In this document: in pieces, positions 14,943 to 24,700 of the stretch
How the letters are laid out: each line of letters opens with the position of its first letter
Numbering within the stretch: the first letter of the stretch is position 1
Origin: DYFX01 sp964400625
GTDB lineage: Bacteria; Patescibacteriota; Patescibacteriia; SG8-24; DYFX01
DNA: 52,826 nucleotides
Assembly: GCA_964400625.1 (NCBI GenBank)
Contig: CAYNUS010000008.1
Location: forward strand, 1-52,826
Reading direction: 5' to 3'
Notes under the pieces: model-generated
The model's database searches: none
The model's input: the letters and a program-made list of their open reading frames with translations, nothing else
What the model was told of the DNA's origin: nothing
Program-made: the position numbers and the translations under genes

Positions 14943-15398
14943 CTAGTACCACGGCGCCCATCCCTCGAAAAGCCAGATGCTTTTCGTCCTATTCTCCGGT
15001 CGCGGCTGTCGTTCAAAAATCTGCATGATGACGTAACCCAGAAAGGCCGTCACAATCATGACCAAGACCACTTTGCCGACGACTCCAGCGATCCGGTTCA
15101 GGCTTTTCTGAAGGCGTCCATTCTTGCGGAATTTCGCAGCCAGCGCGACGGACAGTTTCAGCAGTGCGAATAGGATAATGAGACCTCCGATGAGGACGGT
15201 GGCGAGCATCAGCGCTCCCATTAGGTAGTCTTCCGGATACCGTGTGTGCACTGGGCTGACAAAAACGATCCCTTTTGAAATAGGGTCAACCTGATCCTCA
15301 GCCTTCACCCTCGAAGCGTAGAGGAATAGACCGGAAAGCGCGCTTGCGATAATGATCTTTGATGAAGCCTTGGGCAGATCTTTATAATTGTCCTTCAC
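14943..15398 (-). CDS. Hypothetical exported membrane protein in a lower-GC segment
   Basis: 151 aa, not recognised. An N-terminal signal-like helix (residues 15-33, ending ...SRVKAEDQ) is followed by a short extracytoplasmic part and two transmembrane helices (about 59-80 and 105-126) joined by a basic loop (KFRKNGRLQKSLNR). The C-terminus ends in aromatic WLFEGWAPWY. The start is GTG at 15398. GC and codon use are clearly closer to 50% than in neighbouring genes, which suggests later arrival. It sits 28 nt after pilC and could be read from the pil operon; GGATAAT 12 nt upstream of the start might also be a -10 box. Confidence 0.72.
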   Translation of the reverse strand: MKDNYKDLPKASSKIIIASALSGLFLYASRVKAEDQVDPISKGIVFVSPVHTRYPEDYLMGALMLATVLIGGLIILFALLKLSVALAAKFRKNGRLQKSLNRIAGVVGKVVLVMIVTAFLGYVIMQIFERQPRPENRTKSIWLFEGWAPWY

Positions 15399-15426
15399 GT
15401 CTTGGAACGAATTATCCGTAACTTGC

Positions 15427-16635
15427 TCACATCTGCTGGGCCAGGTTGTACATCGGCAGGATGATGGCCGAGACGAGCGCGCCGACCGCGACGCCCATGA
15501 CCATCATGATGATGGGTTCGATGGCGGTGGAGAGCGTGGCGACGGCGGCGTTCACCTCGCGCGTGTAGAAATCAGTGAGGCGGGAGAGCACCTGCTGGAG
15601 CTTGCCGGTCTCCTCGCCGATGGCGATCATCTGCGTGACCATGTCGGGGAATTCCTTGCGGCCCTTCCAGGACGACGCCATGGTATTGCCGGCCGAGACC
15701 TCCTGCACCGTCGTGATGAGCGCGCCGCGGTAGGTCTCGTTGCCGACGACGCCGGCGACGACCTTGAGGCTCGTGACCATGTCCACGCCGCCCTCGACGA
15801 GCGTCGAGAGGCTGTGTGTCACGCGCGTGATGTAGATCTTGCGGAGCAAGGGGCCGAAGACCGGGATGCGCAGGACGAGGGCGTCGAAGAAGCGCTTGCC
15901 GCCGGGCGTGCGGTAGGCCGCGCGGGTGCCGAAGACGGCCGCGAGGACGCCGCCGATGATGACGTACCAGTATTTGACGAAGAAATCGCTGACGGCGACG
16001 AGGGCCTTGGTGGTGACGGGCAGGTCCGCGCCGCTCTCGCGCAGGACGGCCGTGAGCTTCGGCACGACGAAGATCATCATCACCGAACCGACGATGAAGA
16101 GCATGATGATGACGAAGATCGGGTACGTCATCGCGCCCTTCACGCGGCGGCGGAGGTCGAGGTCCTTCTCCTGCTGGTCCGCGAGGTAATGGAGGACGTC
16201 GTCGAGCTTGCCCGAGGTCTCGCCCGAACGGAGCATGTTCACGTAGAACGACCCGAAGACGTGCGGGTACTTGGCGAAGGCGTCGGACAGGCGGACGCCG
16301 CCTTCGACCTCGTTGGCGATGTCGAGCACGATGCCGCGGAGCTTGGGGCTCGTGGTCTGCCGCGCCGCTGTGCGGAGCGAGCGCACGATCGAGATGGACG
16401 CGCCGACCATGACCGAAAGCTGGCGCGAGAACACGACGATGTCCTCGACCTTGATGCGCTGGAGGAAGGTGAAGCTGATGTTGCCGATCGAGGTCTCCTC
16501 GCGCTTCTCCACGCTGACGACCTGGTAGCCGCGTTCGCGCAGGACTTCGGCCGCCTGCGCGCCGTCGGCCGCCTCGACGGCTCCCTCAAGGTCGCGTCCC
16601 CTGGAGTCCTTGACCTTGTAGTTGAAGATCGGCAT
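15427..16635 (-). CDS. pilC: Type IV pilus inner-membrane platform protein
   Basis: 402 aa member of the PilC/GspF family, the polytopic platform on which PilB acts. It begins MPIFNYKVKDSRGRDLEG, typical of the family. Two GspF repeats are visible: one about 60-190 with FSRQLSVMVGASISIVRSL, one about 265-395 with LSTLVEGGVDMVTSL. Each ends in a hydrophobic hairpin. IGEETGKLQQVLSRLTDFY near residue 340 is also characteristic. It follows the response-regulator gene by 7 nt in the pilM-C operon. Confidence 0.97.
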   Translation of the reverse strand: MPIFNYKVKDSRGRDLEGAVEAADGAQAAEVLRERGYQVVSVEKREETSIGNISFTFLQRIKVEDIVVFSRQLSVMVGASISIVRSLRTAARQTTSPKLRGIVLDIANEVEGGVRLSDAFAKYPHVFGSFYVNMLRSGETSGKLDDVLHYLADQQEKDLDLRRRVKGAMTYPIFVIIMLFIVGSVMMIFVVPKLTAVLRESGADLPVTTKALVAVSDFFVKYWYVIIGGVLAAVFGTRAAYRTPGGKRFFDALVLRIPVFGPLLRKIYITRVTHSLSTLVEGGVDMVTSLKVVAGVVGNETYRGALITTVQEVSAGNTMASSWKGRKEFPDMVTQMIAIGEETGKLQQVLSRLTDFYTREVNAAVATLSTAIEPIIMMVMGVAVGALVSAIILPMYNLAQQM

Positions 16636-16642
16636 GCCGGAC

Positions 16643-17032
16643 TTATTTCAGGTTGAGGATCTTCTTCACTTTCTTGACCGCCTCGCCCGGCACGAAATGG
16701 GCCTTGATCAGGTAGTCGACGGCGCCTTCCTTGAGGCAGCGCTCGACGTCCTCCTTCTGGCCGAGGTTCGTGAGCATGACGACGGGGATCTGCATGAGCT
16801 TCGGGTCGAGCTTCAGGCGGTGCAGCATCTCGAAGCCGTCCATCTTCGGCATCAGGATGTCGAGGAGGATGATGTCGGGCGCGTTCTTCTCGGCCATCTT
16901 GAGCCCCTGCTCGCCGTCGGCGGCATGGAGCACGGTGAACCCTTCCAATTCGAACTTCGTGGCGTACACGCTCGCGAGGAACGAGTCGTCTTCGGTCAGC
17001 AGGATCTTCACGTCGCTCAGGCTGTTCGGCAT
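16643..17032 (-). CDS. Stand-alone response-regulator receiver protein
   Basis: 129 aa consisting of one CheY-like receiver domain and no output domain. The acidic pair is in LLTEDDSF, the phospho-acceptor Asp in IILLDILMPKMDG (about residue 55), the Thr in VVMLTNLG and the Lys in YLIKAHF. ATG at 17032 is chosen because the earlier in-frame ATG would overlap pilB by 30 nt. It lies between pilB and pilC with 7-nt gaps, so it is made with the motor. A role in controlling pilus extension is inferred from position; no histidine kinase is in the window. Confidence 0.95.
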   Translation of the reverse strand: MPNSLSDVKILLTEDDSFLASVYATKFELEGFTVLHAADGEQGLKMAEKNAPDIILLDILMPKMDGFEMLHRLKLDPKLMQIPVVMLTNLGQKEDVERCLKEGAVDYLIKAHFVPGEAVKKVKKILNLK

Positions 17033-17039
17033 ATCTTCT

Positions 17040-18794
17040 TCATTCTCTAGCAAGTCGGAGCACCTCGTCAACCGTCGTCGCGCCTTCCACGACCTTCAGC
17101 ATCGCGTCCTGGCGCATCGTGATCCAGCCCTGTTTCCTGATCTCGGCCTTCACCTGCTCGATCGGGAATCCGGCGTTCATGAGGCGCTGGATCTCCGGCG
17201 TGACGCCGATGAGTTCGGCGATGACCGTGCGTCCGGCGTAGCCGGTGTCGCTGCAGCGCACGCAGCCCTTGCCCTTCTTGAACGGGAGCGGGCCTTCGAG
17301 CGCGAAGCCCTTCGGCAGGTAGGCGGCCGGCACGTCCTTCAGCGCGTCGCGGACCATCTGCGCCGTGTTCTCCGGCACTTCGGCGTCCATCTTGCAGTGC
17401 TCGCAGATCTTGCGGGCCAGGCGCTGGGCGATGATGAGGTTCAGCGTGGCCGACAGCAGGAACGGCTCGACGCCGAGGTCCGTGAGGCGTGGGATGACGC
17501 CGATGGCGTCGTTGGTGTGGATCGTGGTCAGGATGAGGTGGCCCGTGAGCGCCGCGTGCACGGCGAGCTCGCCGGTCTCCTGGTCGCGGATCTCGCCGAC
17601 CATGATGACGTTCGGGTCCTGGCGCAGGAGCGCGCGCAGGCCGTTGGCGAAGGTGAACTTGATCTCGGGCTTGATCTGCGACTGGTTCACGCCCGGCAGG
17701 AAGTATTCGACCGGGTCCTCGAGCGTCGAGATGTTGACGCCCTCGTCGTTGATCATGCCGAGCATGGTGACGAGCGTCGTCGACTTTCCCGAGCCGGTCG
17801 GGCCGGTGATCAGGATCATGCCGTGCGGCTTCTTGATCTCGGCCTGGATGGCGTCGCGGTACATCTTGCGGAAGCCGAGACCGTCGAGCGTCGGCACGCC
17901 GGTCGAGGTGTCGAGCACGCGCATGACGACCTTCTCGTTGTCGACGACCGGGAGCGTCGAGATGCGGAAGTCGATGTTCTTGCCGTTCACGACCTGCGTG
18001 ATGCGGCCGTCCTGAGGGACGCGCGTCTCGTCGAGCTTCAGGTTGGCGAGTACTTTCACGCGCGAGACGACCGCGGAGTGCAGGTAGCCCGGCAGGGTGA
18101 GGAGGGTGCGGAGCACGCCGTCGATGCGGTAGCGCACGCGCGTCTCCTTGCCCTTGGGCTCGACGTGGATGTCCGAGGCCTTCGATTCGACCGCGTAGCG
18201 CATGATGACCGAGACGATGCGCGAGACCGGCGCGCCCTTGATGACCTCCTCGATCTTGGACTCTTCCCCTTTCATGAGCTCGTCCTCGTCCTCCTCCTGC
18301 TCCTGCTGGGCCGTCTCGAGCGCGACGGCCACTTCCTTCTTGAGGGCGCCGTACTGCTTCAGGATGGCCGAAACCGCGAGCGCGGTCGTCACCGAGGGCG
18401 CCGCCGTCATGTTGCGCTCCGCCATGAGGAAGCCGATCGCTTCGGCGGCGGCGGCGTTCAGCGGATCGACGTACGCGACCTTGAGCGTCGTGCCCGCCTG
18501 CTCGTAAGCGATGACCTGATACTGCTCGGCGACGGATTTCGGGATGATGTTCAGCGTGTCGGCGTCGATCTGGCGGCCCACCAGGTCCACGAACTCAAGA
18601 CCAAGGCCTTCGGCTTTGGCGCGCGCGAGGTCTTCGTCCTGGACCAGCTTCCGTTCGAGCAGGGCGCGCTCGAGCGCGTCGGCGTCCTGTCCGGCGAATT
18701 CCGTGGCCAGCGCCACGAAGGTCTCTTTCCCGATTTTTCCCTGGCCGGCCAGCAGTTCGAGGAGGCCGGCGGCGGTCTTGAGGGCGACGGCCAT
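17040..18794 (-). CDS. pilB: Type IV pilus assembly ATPase
   Basis: 584 aa hexameric ATPase of the PilB/GspE family that powers pilin polymerisation. It has an N-terminal MshEN-like domain (residues 1-150), an acidic linker (164-182) and a catalytic core. Walker A is GPTGSGKST at 331-339. An Asp box is near 350-362, Walker B is IMVGEIRD at 397-404, and the His box TGHLILTTIHTND is at 417-429. A tetracysteine zinc motif (CEHC...CVRC) is typical of extension ATPases. No PilT-type retraction ATPase is found nearby. Confidence 0.97.
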   Translation of the reverse strand: MAVALKTAAGLLELLAGQGKIGKETFVALATEFAGQDADALERALLERKLVQDEDLARAKAEGLGLEFVDLVGRQIDADTLNIIPKSVAEQYQVIAYEQAGTTLKVAYVDPLNAAAAEAIGFLMAERNMTAAPSVTTALAVSAILKQYGALKKEVAVALETAQQEQEEDEDELMKGEESKIEEVIKGAPVSRIVSVIMRYAVESKASDIHVEPKGKETRVRYRIDGVLRTLLTLPGYLHSAVVSRVKVLANLKLDETRVPQDGRITQVVNGKNIDFRISTLPVVDNEKVVMRVLDTSTGVPTLDGLGFRKMYRDAIQAEIKKPHGMILITGPTGSGKSTTLVTMLGMINDEGVNISTLEDPVEYFLPGVNQSQIKPEIKFTFANGLRALLRQDPNVIMVGEIRDQETGELAVHAALTGHLILTTIHTNDAIGVIPRLTDLGVEPFLLSATLNLIIAQRLARKICEHCKMDAEVPENTAQMVRDALKDVPAAYLPKGFALEGPLPFKKGKGCVRCSDTGYAGRTVIAELIGVTPEIQRLMNAGFPIEQVKAEIRKQGWITMRQDAMLKVVEGATTVDEVLRLARE

Positions 18795-18803
18795 CGTGGG
18801 CGG

Positions 18804-19055
18804 TTAGTAGGGTTCGAAAGGATTGTCGCGGCCCATGCGGCCGGGCACGAGCGGAAGCTCGACCGGCAGGCGCAGGGCGCGGTATTCGGGATGCTCGAGG
18901 ACGTCATCGGGAATGACCACGTCCACGCTCTTGGGCTGGTACGGCGTCTCCGTGAACGTCTCGGGCGAGAAGACGAAGATGCCGAGCACCACGACGATCG
19001 TCGCGAGGATGCCGCCGAGCAGGATCAGCTGCTTCTGGCTCTTGGTGAGGTTCAT
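18804..19055 (-). CDS. Small pilus-operon membrane protein, PilP-like
   Basis: 83 aa with one N-terminal transmembrane helix (residues 9-28) and a Pro-rich extracytoplasmic tail that ends GRMGRDNPFEPY. The GRxNPFxP end resembles the N-terminal motif of PilP-type proteins, and the gene occupies the slot after pilO where pilP normally lies. It overlaps pilO as ATGA. It lacks the beta domain of true PilP, as might be expected in an organism without an outer-membrane secretin. The function is inferred from position. Confidence 0.75.
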   Translation of the reverse strand: MNLTKSQKQLILLGGILATIVVVLGIFVFSPETFTETPYQPKSVDVVIPDDVLEHPEYRALRLPVELPLVPGRMGRDNPFEPY

Positions 19056-19642
19056 AGGCGTGCGGCTTGCGCGGATCCGGCCGTCCAGACGTAGGCGCGG
19101 ATGGTGAGGCTGTAGCTCGCGGAGACCGGGTTGATGTTGGCGCTTCGGACGTCGAAGAGGCGAAGGTTCGTCTCGAGCGATTCGAGGAACAGCTTGAAGC
19201 GCTGGTAGTTGCCGTGCTGGACCGCGATCGAGATGTTGAGCGCGCCCAGGCCCTGCACGGGCGGAAGCCCGGCCGTGTCGCCGGCGGCGAAGTTGATGGA
19301 GGTGAGATGCAGGTCGCTCGCCTGCGCGGCGGCCTCGAGGATGGCCATGAGGCCCGGGGTGTCCTCTTCGGCGGGGATCATCGCGCGCACGCGTTCGACG
19401 TCCTCGACGTCATACGCCTCGTACGCGGCGTTCAGCTCGTCGAGCTTGTCGAGATAGCCTTCCTTGGCGACGCGCTCCTCCTGCAGGCGCGCGGTGCGGT
19501 CCGCCTGGCGGATGCGCGCGAACTCCGGACGGAAGATGAAGAGATGCCCCATGACGAGCAGGACGCCCACGAGCGCCAAACCGGAGGGCAGGATGTTCCT
19601 GCCGATCCAGACGAGCATCTTGCTTTGGGAGAGGGAGGCCAT
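19052..19642 (-). CDS. pilO: Type IV pilus alignment protein PilO
   Basis: 196 aa. One transmembrane helix (residues 16-34) is followed by a coiled-coil segment (36-75, rich in Arg, Glu and Lys) and a C-terminal ferredoxin-like domain. ISIAVQHGNYQRFKLFLESLE is the typical PilO signature. It partners PilN in the inner-membrane ring. Start 1 nt after the pilN stop; the end overlaps the PilP-like gene by 4 nt. Confidence 0.92.
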   Translation of the reverse strand: MASLSQSKMLVWIGRNILPSGLALVGVLLVMGHLFIFRPEFARIRQADRTARLQEERVAKEGYLDKLDELNAAYEAYDVEDVERVRAMIPAEEDTPGLMAILEAAAQASDLHLTSINFAAGDTAGLPPVQGLGALNISIAVQHGNYQRFKLFLESLETNLRLFDVRSANINPVSASYSLTIRAYVWTAGSAQAARL

Positions 19643-19643
19643 A

Positions 19644-20576
19644 TCAAGGCGTGGAGACTGCGGCCGCCGGCGCGTAATCGAAGACCGCCGGGTCGATGGT
19701 CAGCGTCATGGAGGCGCGTGCGCCCTTGAGGAGGTTGTTCTCGGCGAAATCGGCCGAGGCGGTGCCGACGACGACCTTGCGCACGCGCGCGTCCTCGCGG
19801 AAGGCGACGATCTGCTTGGCGAGCGTCGTGTAGTCGGTGGCGCGCACCTCGAAGCTCAGGGTGCCGGTGTCGGCGCCCGCGAGGCCTCCGAACTGCACGT
19901 TCGGCAAGGCGCGCTCCTCGAGGAGCTTCAGGACCTGCGTCCAGTGCTGATGGTTGTCGAGCACGGCGGCGGCGGCGCGGGCGAGGCCCTGGAAATCGCG
20001 CACGGGCGCGAGCGACGCCTCCCGCTCGGCGATGCGGCGGTCGATGTCGCGCACGCTCGCCTCGGCTTGGGAGTTCCGCTTCTCGACGACGGAACGGTAA
20101 TAGACCAGGCCTCCGTAGATGAGGCCGTCGAGGACGATGCCGAGCAGGCCGATCAGCGCGAACGTCTTGAGCCGGCGGCGCAGCGCGAGCTCCGACATGC
20201 CGGCGCCGGCGCCCGAGGTGATGAGGCTGACGCGCAGAGTGTCGCTCCCCCGCTCTTCCGGCGGCTTGGGGGCCGGAGGCATGGGCGGTTTCGGGGGCGG
20301 CGGTGCGGGGGGCTTCGGCGGAGGCGGCGGCGCCACGGGAGCCTTGGGCGCGGCAGGCTTCGGCGGGAGCGTCGGGACTTTCTGGCTGAGGAGCGACGAA
20401 GGCGCCTCGGCCGCGGGTTTCGGCGCGGCGAGGTTCGGGGCCTTGGCGGCCGGTTCGGGCGCGAGCGGTTCGGGGATGTGCAACGCCAACTCGTCGTCGA
20501 GCGGCTTCGGGCCGCCCGCCGCCTTTCCGTCCTTGCCGCCGGCGCCCGGCGTGGAGAGGAAGTTGATGTCGCTCAT
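19644..20576 (-). CDS. pilN: Type IV pilus alignment protein PilN with long Pro-rich linker
   Basis: 310 aa, longer than usual PilN (about 180-200) because of an Ala/Pro/Lys-rich cytoplasmic stretch at about 20-108 with runs of PPPKPP. The N-terminal MSDINFLS matches the INLLP-type tail that docks into PilM. The transmembrane helix is at about 137-158, followed by a coiled coil and the periplasmic PilN domain ending about residue 300. The gene is 10 nt after pilM, and PilM-N-O form one coupled set. The linker would let the PilM-bound tail reach far from the membrane. Confidence 0.93.
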   Translation of the reverse strand: MSDINFLSTPGAGGKDGKAAGGPKPLDDELALHIPEPLAPEPAAKAPNLAAPKPAAEAPSSLLSQKVPTLPPKPAAPKAPVAPPPPPKPPAPPPPKPPMPPAPKPPEERGSDTLRVSLITSGAGAGMSELALRRRLKTFALIGLLGIVLDGLIYGGLVYYRSVVEKRNSQAEASVRDIDRRIAEREASLAPVRDFQGLARAAAAVLDNHQHWTQVLKLLEERALPNVQFGGLAGADTGTLSFEVRATDYTTLAKQIVAFREDARVRKVVVGTASADFAENNLLKGARASMTLTIDPAVFDYAPAAAVSTP

Positions 20577-20586
20577 GGCATGAAAG

Positions 20587-21645
20587 CTAATCGATGTCGC
20601 GCATGGCCAAGCCGACGCCGACGCCGAAGCGCGAGCCGATCTGGTTCAGGACGGGCCTGAGCGCCTCGGGATAGACGACACGCGCCCACGGATCGCCGAT
20701 GTAGACGCGGAGGCTCATCGCCTTCGTGAGGTAGTCGGCGAGCTGCGGCAGGAGCGCGCCGCCGCCCGTGAGGATGATCTTGTCGAGGCGCTTGTCCTGG
20801 TTGGCCTTCTGGCCGAGGAACAGGTTGGTGGAATACGTGAGCTCGGTCAGGATCGGGGCGAAGACCTTCTCGAAGAGCTTCGGGAAGCCGGCGTTGTACA
20901 TCGAGGCCATCGAGGCGGAGTCGATCTTCATGCTCTCGGCCTGGTCCTCCGGCATGCCCATCGCGGCGGCCATCTCCTTCGTGACCGTGAGGCCGCCGAG
21001 CGCGACCGAACGGCTCACGAACGGCACGCCGTTCTCGACGATGAGGATGTTGGTGCGGACCGTGCCGATGTCGAGCACGAGCGTCGGGGACTTGTCGCGC
21101 CCGATGAGCGAGCGGATCATCGCCAGCGCTTCCGTCTCGAGGCTCGTGAGCTCGAGGCCGGCCGCCTGGAAGACGGCGGAGTACTTGTTGATGAGGGATT
21201 TGGCCGCGCCGGTGAGCAGGACCTGGACGTACTTGTCGTCAGGACTCTGCGGACCGACCGTGATCGGCTTCCAGTCGACGGTCATCTCCTCGATCGGCAG
21301 CGGGATGAGCTTCTTGGCCTGCCACATCACGGCCTGCTCGAGCTCCTCGCGCTTGGCCGTCTTCTGCACGCTGATGATGGAACTGAAGACCGAGGAGATC
21401 GGAAGCGCCGAGACGACCTTGCGGGTGGTCGTCTTGGACTTCTTCAGCATCTTCTTCAGGAGGTCGGCCGTGCCCTGCGGATCGTCGATGTAGTTGCGGG
21501 TCATCTCGTCGACCGGACGGTCGACGAACGCATACGTCATGAGACGCGCGCGGCCCTTCTCGTTCATCAGCTCGACGAGCTTCACGCCGCCGCCGCCGAA
21601 GTCGACGCCGAGATAGCTGGGTTTCGATTGGCCGAAAAGTGCCAT
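20587..21645 (-). CDS. pilM: Type IV pilus assembly protein PilM (actin-like)
   Basis: 352 aa cytoplasmic protein with the FtsA/actin fold. Phosphate-1 motif YLGVDFGGGGVKLVEL is at 11-26. The SHS2-like insert follows, then phosphate-2 LVLDIGTVRTNILIVENG near 195-212 and an adenosine motif IILTGGGALLPQLADYL near 290. It binds the N-terminal tail of PilN and links the ring to PilB. First gene of the pilM-C operon with TGGTATACT 28 nt upstream. Confidence 0.97.
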   Translation of the reverse strand: MALFGQSKPSYLGVDFGGGGVKLVELMNEKGRARLMTYAFVDRPVDEMTRNYIDDPQGTADLLKKMLKKSKTTTRKVVSALPISSVFSSIISVQKTAKREELEQAVMWQAKKLIPLPIEEMTVDWKPITVGPQSPDDKYVQVLLTGAAKSLINKYSAVFQAAGLELTSLETEALAMIRSLIGRDKSPTLVLDIGTVRTNILIVENGVPFVSRSVALGGLTVTKEMAAAMGMPEDQAESMKIDSASMASMYNAGFPKLFEKVFAPILTELTYSTNLFLGQKANQDKRLDKIILTGGGALLPQLADYLTKAMSLRVYIGDPWARVVYPEALRPVLNQIGSRFGVGVGLAMRDID

Positions 21646-21673
21646 AGCTCCGCAAGTGAATAGGTTCCGTCCC

Positions 21674-21682
21674 AGTATACCA
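21674..21682 (-). promoter_or_regulatory. Extended -10 promoter of the pilM-C operon
   Basis: Minus-strand TGGTATACT, 28 nt before the pilM ATG. No -35 match is visible at 17 nt. Confidence 0.6.
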
Positions 21683-21700
21683 CACTCCCCTTATCCGGCC

Positions 21701-24700
21701 TTATCCGCCCGGGGTCGAGCGGAAGCCCGGCAGGGAGCGAGTGGCGTCCGAGAGGCCCGGCGGGGGGTTCAGGATGACGCGGGCGTCGAAGATGACGCGT
21801 TCCGAGCCCTCGGTGCGCGAGGCGTATTCGCGTTCGAACGAGAAGTTCTTGGCGACGAACACGCCGGTGGCCAGGAGCGGCGTCGTGCCGCTGCCGGTGT
21901 CGATCGTCTCTTCCGCGAAGAAGGCGCCGACCAGCCGCTCGACCGAAGGGCCGACGTAGACGTTGCCGCCCGTGCCGCCGTCCTTGAGCACGATCCAGCC
22001 GACGGAGGCGAGGTTCTTGAGGTCGCTCTCGTTGCGGTCCTGGTAGGAGAGGTTCCCGTCGATGATGAGGTCCCCGACGACCACGACGAGGCCGTTGGCG
22101 CGCGAGGCGCCCGCGGAATTCTGGAATTCGATGTCGGAGGAGATCGTGAGTCCGGACGGGAAGTAGTAGATCTTGCCGTCGAGCTGGTCCGGCAGGGCGC
22201 CCGGCGTGAGCAGGGACCCGTACTTGCCTCCCAGGATGCCCGCGACGTCGATCGCGCCGAAGGAGCCGACGTAATTCCTTTCCGGCTTCGGGATCTCGTA
22301 GACGGGCGATTCGGCCAGGCGGCAGCCGGCCGCGCTCGTGAAGTTCGTGATGAGGCCGCCGGACTGCAGGCAGTACGTGGCGTTGTGGATCGGCGGCTCT
22401 TCGCTCGCCTGGATCTCGCCGGCGGAGTAGATCTGTCCGGAGACGGTCTCGAGGAACGGCTTCACGAGCGCCTTGCATTCGCCGGTCAGGCAGTCGGCGC
22501 CGGAGAAGCAGCAGCTGCCTTCGTCGGAGTCGCCCGCGCCGCAGGCGCCCCAGTCGAGGCTGCAGACGCCGAGCGCGGCGGTGACGGGCGGCTGGCAGTC
22601 GGAGTCGGCGGAGCAGTTCACGGTGCACATCGGCTGGTCGACGACGATGCAGAGGTCGTCGCCCGCGCAGTCGGAGTCCTCAGAACAGATGCCGCCGGGC
22701 GTGAGATCGTCGGGCGTCTCGCCGCAGTACTTGTACTTGCAGCGTCCGACCAGTCCCGCCTCGCACGAATCGCCGACGCCGTTGGCGTTGCGGTCGCGCT
22801 GGTTGGGGTTGTAGAAGTTGACGCAGTTGTCGCACGCGCGCGGGAACGGCGCGCCGAAGTAGGTCGGCGTCGGCGGCGAGACGTAGCCCGTCGGCGTGAA
22901 GCGGCCTTCGGGCGCGCCGTCGTTGTCGAAGTCGGCGTCGGCGCAGGCGCCGGTGCCGACGTCGGCGTTCTCGCACTTCAGGAAGGATTGGGCGTTCGAG
23001 CGCACGACGTCGCCGGTCGAATCCGTCGCTTCGACGAAGATCCAGTAGCGCCCGGCCGCGAGCGCGCCCGGCACGGTGTAGACGCCTTGGCAGGTGACGG
23101 TCGTGCCGAGGGCCGTCGGCACCATGACGGCGCTGGCGGCGATGCCTCCGGCCCAATCCTGGTCGTAGACGTAGACGCGGCAGGAGGCCGCCGGCGGGAA
23201 GGTGCTGAGCGTGTCGGTGCGGAACTTCGCCGTGAGGCTGACGTCCTCGCCGCCGCGGTACGTGAGGACCGTCGCGCCGTTCACGTCGGTGCCGAGCACG
23301 AGGTTCTCGTCGACCGACGGGACGACGTTCACGTCGATCACCTGCGTCGAGGTCGCGCTCTTGTTGGACGCCCCATCGACCGCGGCGCTGTCCACGGCGA
23401 AGGCGGCGCTGTCGTTGGCGAACGGGCCGACCGTCGCGACGCAGGTGCCGTCCGCGGAGCTGTAGGCCGTGCCGTCGAGCTCGAAATCGCAGCGGCAGAT
23501 GCCGGAGGGATCGGCGTTCGGCGTGGCCTGGAGCCGGACCGTGGCGCCCACCGGCACGTCGATCTGTCCGGAGACGATCCCCTCGAACTCGACCGCGGGG
23601 ACCGGCAGGGTCGGCGCGACGTTCTCGTAGACCTGCACGGAGGGCGTCGTCTCGCCGAACTCCACCGTCCCGACGCGGTTCGCGACGATCGAAAGCTTGA
23701 AGTCCTCCGGTCCGAGCGGGACGGCGGACGAGATCGCGCAGGTCAGCGTGACGTCGAAATCGACGATGGTCTCGCCGTATTCCTCCGTGATGATGCCGAC
23801 GCCCGCCGACGGGCTCGCGTACGCCATCTGGGACGCGCCCGCGCCGCTCAGCGTGCAGTTGCCCGTGCCGGCGTCGAACGGGAAGGCGTTCGCCGGGACG
23901 GCGGCGTCGCCGATCACGATGGTGAGGGACGTGTAGCTGCCGTAGCCGCGGAAGCGCATGCGGTAGGCGGAACCGACGTAGATGCGGTCGTCATGCGCGT
24001 AGAAGGTATTCCCTCCGCCCGCGATGGCCTCGAGCGCCGTCGTGTTCGGGACGGCGGGACAGCTCGCGGCGAGCGTCCAGCCTCCGGCGCCGGGGCGCTG
24101 GCGGCACTGCACGCCGTCCTGGCAGGCCGCGTCGAAACAGTCCGCGCCGCCGTCGGAATCGTTGTCCGCGCCGTCGTGGCACGTGACCGCGCCCGACTCC
24201 GCGCCGCAGAAGTACGGCGAAGACGCCATCGAGCCGACCGTCGGCCCGTGGCGCTGGGCGGGCGCCGTGCAGCCCGCGTCGGAGCAGTCGATCAGTCCGT
24301 CGCCGTCGTTGTCGATGCCGTCGCCGCAATAGTTCGCGGAGTTCTCGGAAGCCGAGCAGATCGCCGCGTCCGTGTCGACGGTCGCGTACTGCGCTCCGCA
24401 GGACGCGGTGGTGCAGCCGGCTCGGCCGATCTTGCGGTTGGTACGGCATTCCGCGTCGCCGCAGTCGATACCGCCGTCGAGGTCATCATCGTCGGCGTTC
24501 GCGCACGAGAGGAACGTGTAGTCCTCCTGGCCGGGGCTCGGGCCGCATTGGCCGAAGACGTTGCGGCAATCGGGGTCGAGCTCGTCGATGAGGCCGTTGC
24601 CGTCGTTGTCGACGCCGTCGTCGCAGAGGTTGAAGTAGAAGGCCGGGATGACCGTGCCGTCGCCGAGCGGGCTCGGCGGCAGATATGCCTCGAAGCTGGC

